Shown piece after piece: positions 11,541-21,872 of a DNA stretch of 64,000 nucleotides. This stretch comes from Tetraselmis striata. Lineage: Eukaryota; Chlorophyta; Chlorodendrophyceae; Chlorodendrales; Chlorodendraceae. Position 1 is the first letter of the stretch. The number at the start of each line of letters is the position of its first letter. The stretch lies in assembly GCA_006384855.1 (NCBI GenBank), contig VCJN01001508.1, positions 186,001 to 250,000 of the forward strand. The letters are read 5' to 3'. Under the pieces are notes generated by a model. That model did not search any database and was not told the origin of the DNA. It saw only the letters and a program-made list of their open reading frames with translations. The translations under genes and the position numbers were made by a program.

Positions 11541-11937
11541 CCCCCCGCCCTCGGGATACCTAGGTAGCACCAGTGAAACCCTTGCAGCGTCTCCGAGTTT
11601 CCGTATCCTATTAGGACCGCCTATTACGCAGCAATCCACTCGGAAAGCGCTGATGTATATAACTAAATAACAATCATCATCATCTTACGGAAAGCCCTGG
11701 ATAGCCCTGGATGGCAGTGTTTTTGACGGTGATCCAACAGTGTTGGAAATTCTTTCACTGGACGTCAATTAGTGTTGCAGAATGCTTCGGCAATTTGCTT
11801 GTTTAAAACCATGACGGAGCGTCACTAATCTAGGGCTTTCCGTAACTGGATCTTTGCCTAATCTACGGCCGTCTTAGGGACGCTGCAAGGGTTTCACTGG
11901 TGCCAGTCCTGTCCCGGGGGCGGGGAAAACAAACTGC
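11541..11937. repeat. Dispersed repeat A in foldback arrangement
   Basis: The left arm (11,541-11,640) reads forward, with CACCAGTGAAACCCTTGCAG. The right arm (about 11,700-11,937) reads in reverse, with GACGCTGCAAGGGTTTCACT followed by GGTGCCAGTCCTGTCCC. The outer 50 or so bases of the two arms are near-complementary, so the unit could fold on itself. It has no coding capacity. This could be a foldback MITE or two copies inserted head to head. Confidence 0.7.
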
Positions 11938-12351
11938 TCGTACGGTGCCCGAAGGTGCCGGCAGGAGTGCAGTCGCAATAACATAAGGATCACTCATCGA
12001 TGCTCATCAATATCTGCTACTGGTGTGAGTTACAAAAACGCTAGTCATCACAAATCCACTACCTACCGCTTAAGCAGTGCTTAAAAGATCTAAGGATACC
12101 CCCACCCACCCGCCCCCTGGGTGGACCGGACGACCGTCCTCAGCCCTCTGAATCGCGAGCCCTCCGTCCGCCTCCACCCCCGGCTGGGGATGGGGGCGGG
12201 GCTCGTGCACGGGTGGCACCTTGGTAGCCTTGACCCCGCCCGTGCTGCCACTGCCGCGGAGGAGCAGTGCGAGCTGGACGCCAGCGTCTTATGTCGTTGC
12301 CGGTCTCGTCAACTCCCCGTTCGATGTTCATTGAGTACCCTCTCCCTTTCT

Positions 12352-12450
12352 GTCATGTCGGCGCCTCCACCTCACATTCGGCCTAGTGCCGCTAAGTATT
12401 GGAGTGGCCCGGGATGTTGTGCTTGGGAGGGAGCTCTACGTTCGGCGGAA
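12352..12450 (+). repeat. Direct repeat B, left copy
   Basis: TCATGTCGGCGCCTCC, CTCACATTCGGC, TAGTGCCGCTA and TTGGAGTGGCCCGGG occur here and again, in the same order and orientation, at 16,996-17,080. The two copies bracket the proline-rich region in between. Confidence 0.75.
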
Positions 12451-12589
12451 AGGACACTCTCTACTTTCCCTCACAGCCCGGTACTGGTATGTCCCGATGC
12501 TCACCAGTAGCATCGGGCGGCGAAATCACCAGTACTTGTACCATTCGAAAACCTCCCCAAGTCGCCACACCAACACATGGCTAAAGTAC

Positions 12590-15500
12590 AGAGTGTCCGA
12601 AATACCTACCCCGCCACCCACCGACCGCAACTGCCTGCCGCCACCCGCTCGTGCCATGCACAGCCCGCCGACTGCCTCCCCCACGCCCTCCCGCGGCAGC
12701 CGGGAGGACAGACCCCCCCCCTCCCCCCCCCCCCCCCCCCCCCGGTCAGACCGAGGACATGGGGGCGGAAGGCGAGGACTCGGTCGGGGACCCGGGGCTC
12801 CCGCAAGCGACCAGGAAGTGGAAGATCCGCCCCCCCCCGGCCGGCGGCCCAGCCGCCCCGACGCCACGCGCACCTCACCAGCACGTCCCACAGGACGCAC
12901 CGGCCAACCCGGCCACCGCAGACCCCCACACCCCACCCCCAAGATGCAATGGAGGCTGAGGAGGGAGAGATCCCGGACAGTCGGGCCGCAAACGCCCCCC
13001 CGTGCAATGCGAGCCCGACCGCGCCGGGTGGTCGGACCTACCGCACCCCAAACCACGCAGATCCTTCCGGATTCAAAAGCCGCCGGCACCATGCCCCCCG
13101 CCCAATGACGCCCCGGCCGCCGCTGGCCCTCGTGGCAGAACCAAAACAAAAAACCAACGCCCCCTGGAACGCCGTCCTAGTAAGGGCCGTCCCTCGTCCG
13201 CTGCGACCGCAGCCACCTCCGACCCAGGGCCACCCGCCACGCCGGCTGCCCATGCGGCCGGAGAGGCAGCGGACCTCGATTCCCCCGCCCACAAAACGGC
13301 CACCTACGCCGACACACTCAGGCGCCAGCAGCCACGCCCCGGGAACCCCCCAAGGATCCCCGGAACGCCTGACCGGCTTCCCTCACCCCAACTTGTCGGA
13401 TGATCAAACAGGACCGGAGGCACCACATCAAGGCAGCGGGCCACCGCCGCCTGCGGCCGACGCCCCGCCCCAGGCGGTGCACGCGCCCGCGCGCCCCACC
13501 CCCGAAATACCGCACGGGGCGGTCGCCAAGGCGGCCGCTACCCTACAGAAAGCCCCAAAGGGCAAAGCCCAGTCCGCTACCTCCAGCAGCCCCGCCAGCC
13601 ACAGCCCCGGGCTCGGCCGGGCCTTCTACCACTACAGGGATGCCCCCTGCCCCCCATCCCCGCCCGTCTCCTGCGCTGACATGGGCCCAACTCGTCAAAC
13701 GAGCCCCAACGGGCGCCGGCGGCCCGGCCATGCCAGCGCCGCTCTACAAATTTCCTCTACAAGACCCAAAGCACCTAACTCTCACGGGTGAATACAGCCC
13801 CCCCCCCCCCCCCCCCCCCCCGTCGGACACGGCCACCCTGGTGCTCAACGACATCACCCAAACCCCATCACGACATCACCACTTCTGTCAAACGCCACAC
13901 CGCGTCGGCGACCATCCTACACAAAATCAAGAAACACTGGCCCCACATCACTGCAACCCCCACGGATCTGCACGTCTGCTCCAAACGCAGCTAAGCGACA
14001 GGCAAGACTGACCCCCCGAAGCATGACATCGGGCACCATCAAACTCACCCTCCCCAAAGCCTAGGCCGCTGAGGTCATCCGCATCCAGGCTGACCCCCAC
14101 ACTGCGACGGCGAACCGCCTGTACACCAGCCACCACTGGCCAAGCCTCTCAGCCCCGCATAGACGCCCAGTCAGCACACCCGCCATCCGAGCCTTGCGCT
14201 CCATCTACATATATCGCAAGCCCAGCCCTTGCTAGCATATCGGCCGCCGAATTCCACATGTGGCTGACACATGTACGGACGCAAAGCTGCAGCCGCCGCC
14301 AAAGGCTCCACTCGTAGACCGACAAACCTCGGGACCGTGGCCATCGCCGCAGCGGACGCGGCATGGCAGGAACATGGGGCGCCCTGCAATACCACCCCCT
14401 CAGGCGCCCCAATCCAGCAATTCCCGATTATTGTGCGCCTTCCATATGCGTTCCTATACGCTACCTTGGAAATACGCCACATCTCCAAACCACGCTCCGC
14501 CACCACGACGGCCCTTTTGGAACTGGCCTCACAGGATGACGCCACCCTCTTGGCAGGGACGGCACAAGGCGCGAGAATCTGCCTCCCAGCGACGGACCAC
14601 ATGCCAGAACTCCACCTTCAGATCAGCACCGACCCCATCCCGGACACCGCCCTCCCCGGGCACGAGGCCTCGAGACATGTGAGCGACGAATTCTACACCA
14701 GGGTCATTGACAGCCACCTCGAACCTCTTGCGCCCCCCCCCCCCCCCCCCCCCCACCACCAAAGAAAGTGATACCCCCTCCGGCACAAATCGCGGCCGCT
14801 ATCGTAGGCGCTCTCCACCGCCGCCACGCAAAACTCCCGGCCCGCGCCCACACAGCATGACCCTCCTCACGGAGGAGCTCCATGCCGCAGACGTCGACCC
14901 CGCCATGTACCCGGCCGAGCTCAAACTCCGCGCCTGCCACACGGGCGAAACAGTCATACCACGCAGACCATTCTCCAATGAACCAGGAGCCATGCGGGTC
15001 GCCATATCGGTCACCTCCCCACTAGCTGTGATCTTTGCGAACCCGCCGCCTACGCCTCAATCTCGAAGATGACCCCGAGAACCCAAACGCCTACCGCATG
15101 CCCCCCCCCCCCCCCCCCCCCCCTCGCCTATGCCAGCGAGTGGTCAACCGTCCCGCATGCCTCCTCGGCGCACTTGCTACCCGCGGAGTCGGACTCCGCT
15201 TCCTCGACGTCTCCCTGGACGCGTACGGCGGCGGCACCCTCCAAACGTTCACCCGCCCAGACAGCACAGACACCGAACGTGCCCTCTTTATCCGAGCCGC
15301 TATGGCACAACTCACGGGCTGGACCGACACCGCCTCAGGCCGCACCGCAAAAAAAAGCGAAACCCTCTGCCCACATGCGCACCCAAGGAGAGCACCGCCC
15401 GCCGCCTCTCGGCGGCCGAGGCCAGGGCCGCGGCCCCGGCGGTGGTCAACGCCACATCACCAGCCGCGGTCGAAGCCACGGTGCGGGCCGCAGCTCCCCC

Positions 15501-16082
15501 ACACAACGGCCCGGCCTTCCGAGTCCATCGCTCGACACAGCCCCGAGCCACCGCCTAAACCTCTCACGGACCCGACGACCCGCATCCCCACCCAAGCACA
15601 GCGCCCATCCGCGGCGGCAAAACAACCCCATGGCACCGACCCGCCGCATCGAGGCCGTAGCCCCGCTCCTCGCCAGAAGCGAATGGCCCACAAACGCACA
15701 CCGGCCGCTTCCCAATCCCCCTCATCGGCAAACAACCCCAGGCCAACGTCTTCTCTCCCGCCGGCCCGTACCCGAGCACCAGCGGACCTCCCAGGCCGAG
15801 ACAAATCCCCCGAAGCCGACCTCCGCAAAGAGCTCATCTTGGAGGCCGCCACCTTGCTTGCCCGACGCTCCCCCGCACGAACCACCGCCTCACCGCCAGA
15901 ATCGCGGCCTTGGGCGCGGGCGGCCCACTGCACCCCATCACACGCACCCCCTCACCGGACCCCCACGCGGAGGACGAACATATGGCATACGACCAAAACC
16001 CTCTGAGGAGGAATACTCCGACCTAGTAGAAGAGGAAGACGACGCTGGGAACGAATCCATGGACGACGACGAAGGACTCTAG
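12590..16082 (+). mobile_element. Proline-rich, ORF1-like remnant of a probable non-LTR retrotransposon
   Basis: About 3.5 kb is strongly GC-rich and reads as Pro/Ala/Arg-rich peptide in shifting plus-strand frames. Acidic islands occur, such as MEAEEGEIPDSRAA near 12,950 and EEEYSDLVEEEDDAGNESMD just before the stop at 16,080-16,082. A more globular stretch lies near 15,140-15,330 (RPACLLGALATRGVGLRFLD). Four C runs of 21-24 bases (12,723, 13,798, 14,733, 15,101) coincide with the frame changes. I see no reverse transcriptase, protease or zinc knuckle. The composition fits ORF1 of an algal LINE, but no diagnostic motif proves it; a low-complexity host gene is the alternative. Confidence 0.4.
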
Positions 16083-16995
16083 CTCCTCCGCCACGCCCTA
16101 CCCCAGTTTACCTCTCCCCTACCACCTACCATACCGACTGGCCACCGTCCGACCCCCGTAACACCGCTAGACCCGCCCTCATGAACCCCATGCGCCCACC
16201 AACAGGCCGCATACCCTCATCAACGATCACCACTAGGCGGGCACCCCGGCGGCCATGAACATGCCGCTTACCTCCATCAACAAACACCACTCGGCGAGCA
16301 CCGCGTGCCCCTTGCTCACCGACACCAGCTCAGACGGCACTCCCATCCCCCAAAACTCCCCCACCTAGCAATGGCCGCGATGGCGCCCGCTTCGGGATGG
16401 GGGCCTCCGCACGATACCTAGAGCGGGCGGGACGGTACGGCTGCCTCCGTCCAACTAGGTCTCCTCTGCGGGCCACCCATACCTTAGTCGGAGTGGACGG
16501 TAACATGGCACCGCCCTAGCCCGACGCCTACCTGAGCAGCGGGTCGATGCTGCAACTAGCGGACCAACAACCAGCGGACTGTTTGGGACTCGATGCCGAA
16601 CTGGGCGCGGAAGACGGAGAAGCCGCGAAGCTTCTCCGGTGATAGTAGACACGCGGGGCAGCCGAAGGCTGCAGCGGAAGGAGGAAGGGATGGAAACAGA
16701 AGAGGAAGGCCGGTAGCCGGAGCTGTAATACACATATATATCCCTACTATATGGTTAGAGATGGCAGGCCCTGAGAACAACACGATCCGGGCGGCGGAGA
16801 GCAGCAGATTAGTCGATGTAATTCAATTTCAATTTCAATTTCGGCGGAAGGTAAAGCGACCGAGCTAGCGGCGGAGTTGGCGCTGGGAGGCCCGCGTCGG
16901 TTACCCGCCCGTGGCACCCCGTTTTGGGTTTAACCCCCCCCCCCCCCCCCCCCCCCCCACTTCCGCTCCTTGCTGCGAGACCTCTTCGAAGCTCC
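16083..16995. other. Spacer after the proline-rich region
   Basis: There is no recognisable gene. It includes a short TTTCAATTTCAATTTC repeat near 16,825 and a 25-base C run at 16,934-16,958. Confidence 0.45.
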
Positions 16996-17080
16996 TTTCA
17001 TGTCGGCGCCTCCTTCTCACATTCGGCGTAGTGCCGCTATTGGAGTGGCCCGGGGTTGTGTGATGTAGAGAGCGTCCCTA
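16996..17080 (+). repeat. Direct repeat B, right copy
   Basis: It shares the landmarks listed for the copy at 12,352-12,450 (CATGTCGGCGCCTCC, CTCACATTCGGC, TAGTGCCGCTA, TTGGAGTGGCCCGGG). The distance between the copies is about 4.64 kb. They may be the ends of one element, or the 5' ends of two insertions. Confidence 0.75.
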
Positions 17081-17795
17081 CTGCGTGGAGCGGCGGCTAG
17101 CGGGTGGCGATGCCTGGTCGGTGGCTGCAGCGGTGGTCGTAGCATTACCGACCGTATGTAACTCGAAGATCTCGTGGGCGTGCCCGTACGCGGCGCGTGC
17201 GCGCTGCACATCTACTTGCGGTAACGTGATGACGAGGACCCGTACATTCTCGTATACGCGGCACGTCTCGCGCGCCCATGGCAAAGCACTCGTAGCCACG
17301 GACGACACCTTTGCGCGAACCGCCTCGTACAAGGGGCCGAGGGCGGGCCCTTACTCCCGTACCGGATTCGGCAGGATAACCGATTGCGCGGTATAAAACG
17401 CCGCGGGGGGCTCAGACTGCAGCAAGGCCATATTCAAACCGCCAAAATCCGCGGGCATACTCATCTGGACGATCGCAGCCTCCGTGCGCGGTGTAGACTG
17501 GTCACAAGCGTCCAAACCAAGCAACGAAAATGCAGCCGAAATGTTGGCGGCGTCCACGGCCTCCAAGAAAGGGTCCAGCTCCGACGGCGGCATCATGCGG
17601 CTGAGGAAGCCGGTCTGCCGCACCGCGCATGCGACCAGCAGCCGCATGGCCCCATGCTGGTGGCAGCCGTATCCCGACGTGCCAAAAGAGGCGATGCGAT
17701 CCAACAGCGCGGCGTGGGCCACCCGGCGCCGCCCCAACGCACCGGTCATCCACCTGGGGTAATGGCTAATAGGAGCACCCATGTATATTTATAGT
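17078..17795 (-). mobile_element. Reverse-transcriptase fossil, thumb region, minus orientation
   Basis: The minus strand carries a segment (MRLLVACAVRQTGFLSRMMP ... FLEAVDAANISAAFSLLGLD) that matches the pattern after the RT palm in LINE-like elements: an Arg-Leu helix, Pro, then an Ala-rich helix and a downstream GG(L)N. A comparable segment (GYWLRNCLPFEVHAFEEAVD) lies at 32,272-32,727 in another fossil. The copy is broken and has no palm domain within these limits. It lies head to head with the plus-strand fragment at 17,861-19,337. Confidence 0.55.
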
Positions 17796-17860
17796 ACTAG
17801 CTAATGTAACTAATATATATTGTACTCGTACAAGTAGCGACTACCGCCGGCACCCGCCGC

Positions 17861-19337
17861 ATGGCTACCGTTCGTGATGACGCCGCCTTTTTCGGCTGCA
17901 TGAATGCCATCCTCCCAAGGCTCCTTACTAGGAACTCCGGCACCAACACCCCCACCCCTTGTTTCTTTGACCTGCATCTTGGGTCCGTACTCGGCCAAGG
18001 CAGCTTCAACACGACTTCTTCCGCCCGCCGGTATGACCACTTCCTCAACGATGCTCGTTGGTCAGGCAGCTACGCAACGGCGGTGCGCGAGGGCGTGGGG
18101 CGTGGGGCCGTGGGGCCGCCTCCAAGCGGCTACTGTTGGCGCCCTCAGCGACGCAGATGCGCGCGTGATGGAGCGGGAAGCGGAGGCTGCGTCGGGCTCG
18201 CAAAAGGAGTTGACTGCATTTCTAGACTAGGCCAACAACTCTCGGCTTCGAAATGAGGTGTGCGCTCTCCTTGCCACATGTAGGGAACGGATCTTGTTCA
18301 ACCAGCTCGATGCGGCGTCGGGCATGTGGACATTGGCCATCCCCACCGCGCGGACGGTCATGACTCCGCATGAGCTACGGGAGGTCGCGGCCGGGTACTT
18401 CTTTCTGCCTAGCCCGTGCTTGGCCTCGGTGGTTGGGATCCATATCATTCTGCCCTCGACAGAGCAGAACCCCGTCACTGTTGACCTATACTGCGACGCG
18501 CTCATCAACCTCCCGGCACCTGTAGACGCCCACTGGCGTGTACGACACGACCGGATCGCAGACGCCTTTTGCGATCACTGTGTTCACGACATGGGTATCG
18601 ATGTACGCCGGGAGGTGGATGACTTGTTTCAGCAGGCAGTGCCTCTAGGCAACACCGTACCAAGGAATGAACTCAAGGACCTAGTGCCGGACGCAGAGCT
18701 CTCCCTTCCGGCGTTCAGCATTTTGACTGGGAGCTATGATACGCGGAGCTTGAAACCCACGTTGCGGGAGTTCAAGACTATGCGCCGGTACGGGGTCAAG
18801 TACACTGCAGTGCCCCGGGCCACGGCTGCGGATCGGTTTGAGCGCTCCTTGTTGGGCGACGTACACGGGGGTTGGCAGCGCGAGATGCGGCATGGCACAA
18901 CACGGAGCCCGGACAGAAGGGCCCTCTTCCGGAACATCCTGGATATGTCGGAGTATACGGGCATGGTCTTCGGCACAGTGGGTGAGGTGAGCAAGGGAGT
19001 GCGCCCGCACAGTGCGCGGTGTCGCATGCTTGGCTGCGGATCGGGGTGCCCTGTCATCGCGAGGCACTCGGTGCACCACCCAGGCTCACTAGGAGGCCTT
19101 CCTCGCAAGAGATTTTCTCGGGGTCCTGAGCTTGGTGGCGGCTCGACAACGTGCTCCCTGCCTCATTTGACGGCGCAGATTCGTCTGCCATCCCGTTGCC
19201 GAAGCTGCACAGCACGTCCGAGGATCACCCTCACACACACGTGCACGCGTGGCCCGGACTCTGAACCGTGCGCGCATCACTCATCCATCCCGCCTCATTC
19301 GGGATGCGGGCCGCTTTTAGGCGGCTTGCTGTGTTGA
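17861..19337 (+). mobile_element. Reverse-transcriptase element fossil, 3' part, plus orientation
   Basis: A long plus-strand stretch covers the region beyond the RT thumb of a LINE-like element. Landmarks are ATVRD near 17,865, SLLGDVHGGW near 18,855 and VRHDRIADAFCDHCV near 18,545, the last resembling the RHD segment that ends many algal and fungal LINE ORFs. The 3' end (about 19,100-19,337) is shared, in opposite orientation, with 30,838-31,070. It carries the same two small hairpins there. The copy is 5'-truncated and broken. The family assignment (LINE rather than DIRS-like) is inference. Confidence 0.6.
19286..19325 (+). other. Paired 3'-terminal hairpins of the RT element
   Basis: CATCCCG(7-nt loop)CGGGATG at 19,286-19,306 is followed after 3 bases by GCCGC(6-nt loop)GCGGC at 19,310-19,325. 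The copy at 30,844-30,883 has the same two stems in reverse order on the plus strand. LINE reverse transcriptases of the stringent type are known to recognise 3' RNA hairpins, so these may be the priming signal. Confidence 0.65.
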
Positions 19338-20867
19338 TTTTTCGGTACTACTTTTAGCAGCAGGTGATGATGAATTTGTTACTGCCCTTTTTGTAGTTCA
19401 CACCAGTAGCGACTACCCTTACTGCCCTTTTTGTAATTCACACCGGATCATAGCGACGACTATATATCTGAAACCAGCAGCAGGAGCAGTACAGGTACCC
19501 GGTAGGCGGAAAAAAATGCAGCGACTACCCGCACCTGTAGGTAGCGGCTGCAGCGCTCTGCAGCTGCCGCAAAAGTTCGCCCCGCCGTAGCTGCCGTCAT
19601 CCGGATTATTTCGACATCAACCATCGAATCATCTCGTTATCATAACGTATTGACACAGCAACAGTAAATAATCGCCGAGTCGCTGATCATTCGAGCAATC
19701 CTCGTATGAGTACAGATACGAATATGTACCATCATTTGTGACAGCACCAAATTTATATGCTGCGATGACGAATCGACGACGATGACGTGTTCGAAAATTT
19801 GACGACGTCAGACAATAAATGGCGACTATTTCTTAGTTCTTCTGTGGTCCGCGCGTGGGTGTGATCTAGCTGGGGGCATTCGACCTTTCCAATGCATCAG
19901 CATACTCGTACCTATCCGTCTGGCAGCGCTGCCCCGCCACCCTCACCGACACGAGACGCCCCAAGGCTGGTAAAATCAGGAGAGTAAGCACTTTGAGCGC
20001 AGTATTGTCTTCGAAGCGTTGGAATCTGGAGGCTATCCCAAGCGCTTGGCACCACTGCATACCGCCAGGGTATCCTCCCTTACCTGAGCTAGCTCCAAAA
20101 GGCGATCAGGAAACCCCCCGAAAAGGCAATAGGAAACGTCCGCTAACTGCGCGGTGGACGGTATATGTGTGGACGGTATTTATTTACATGAGCTAGCAGC
20201 AGAAGGCGATATCGCAAATTACCAAAATTCACGGTATATCCACCCTTGCCGGTTCCTGGAAACGCCGTATAGAGGATCCATAAACTGAAGACGTACATTA
20301 CGACAGGACTACCCAACAGCGCGCCGCGTCCCAGGTACAGGTACGGTACGGTACGAGTGCATACCGCCAGCCGCGCGCAGCTGTAGTAGGGATACCGTAG
20401 TCAGCGTTCCGCCACTACGCCAAGTACCGTACAAGTACCACTTCCCCTGTAGCCACTTTGCAGACCTACAGGCCTTTGTCAGGTAGATTATTATTGCTAT
20501 TACATCAGGGCGCTTTCACAAATGCGCACTACAAACAGCAGGTGCGCACTACAAACAGACCTACAGGAAGATATGCCCGTATAGTCGCTACATATGATGG
20601 GGGCGCAGGGGCTGTACACTAGCAGCAGCGACCCCAGCATTTGTGAATATTGACAGTACAGGTAAGAGATACCTGTAGGTCGCTGCACTGTACTGTTGTC
20701 AAGTATTCCTCACGGGGGAGCATTCGAGCATCGGCTCGTTCCCGCGCGCCGCGATATTCAGCGCAGGTCGAGAGTTATTTACGCTACGATAAGTACGGTA
20801 CAGCCGTACAGGTACCTTGCCAGTATCAGTACGGTGCGGTCATATACAACGAAGCGTCGCCTACCCA
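19338..20867. other. AT-rich spacer without recognised genes
   Basis: There is no coding signal. It contains repeated GTACGGTAC / GGTACC-type words (20,270-20,480 and 20,780-20,850), a near-direct repeat of ACTGCCCTTTTTGTAGTTCA at 19,381 and 19,421, and several TAGCGACTA words. Confidence 0.5.
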
Positions 20868-20965
20868 GGGTTATCCGTAACGGGATCGCTGCCTAAACGG
20901 CCGTCGTAGAGACGCTGCGAGGGTTCCACTGTTGCCAGTCCTGTCCCGGGGACGGGGAAGTAAAA
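20868..20965 (-). repeat. Dispersed repeat A, 5' part, minus orientation
   Basis: On the minus strand it reads CCCCGTCCCCGGGACAGGAC, then CGCAGCGTCTCTACGACGGCC. It matches the first half of the copy at 6,663. Confidence 0.75.
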
Positions 20966-21419
20966 AACCAGCACGGTTATTCCCGTCGTCGGTTCGTCCG
21001 CCTCGCGGAGGTTCGATGTAGGTGTTGATCTGCTAGCGCTGCTTTGAGCGGTGGATTTTTTAGCGACTTCTGCTGGCCTTTTGTAAGGATCATAATAGTT
21101 TACACCAGTGGTCGCTACGGTTATTTGTCGGTTCCTCGCGGAGCCAGAAGCGAACAGATGATCACTGAAACGACTACCTGTAGTAGCGACTACTTGTTCT
21201 TGTGCAGGTTCAGGTACCTCGTGATTGCGATCCTTACAGCAGATATGGGGATTTTGGTTTATACACGTAATCATTAGTCGCTTCCGGCGCCGTCCGACCG
21301 CGAAGCTTCAAACCCCCTGCGCAAGCTCACAGCAGCCAGACAAGCAGCCGGTGGTGCGCTGGCTGAACACACGCATACAGTGGGACAGGTGTGCGGAAGC
21401 GTGTTGCTGCCGTTGCCGG

Positions 21420-21488
21420 CCCCCCCCCCCCCCCCCCCCCCCCCCCCGACGCATGAGAAAGGGGGGGGGGGGGGGGGGGGGGGGGGGG
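21420..21488. repeat. Poly(C) 28 and poly(G) 28 in inverted array
   Basis: A run of 28 C (21,420-21,447) is followed after 13 bases by 28 G (21,461-21,488), then a C and seven more G. The two runs could pair into a long G:C stem. This is the only place in the window where both runs sit together. Confidence 0.95.
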
Positions 21489-21872
21489 CGGGGGGGTGCG
21501 GGCGCGGTAATACATATGTCACCGGTACCGTGCTCTTTCTCTGGATTGTCGCGCGTCCTTTACCGGCATGAATAAATGTCTGCAGGTATACCGTATACTG
21601 GGTCGGAATAAGTCGCAGCATCTGGTTTTAGCCACGACGCTTCTGCCCACCCAACTGCAAGACACCCTGGGATGTCGTCTGAATGGGCGTCACCCGCGGG
21701 AGCCCACGGCTGCTCACTCGATCCCCTGGCCACTGGGGATAGTCGCTTGTCGCCCGCGCAGCTGACGCTGCCTCACTCAGACCGCAACGCGCCGCCCGCA
21801 GGCTCTTGCGACCCCAGCGCGCCGCAGCTGCTTCACCCGGGAGTACGTCGGCCGGGTTGCGCGGTCGCCGCC

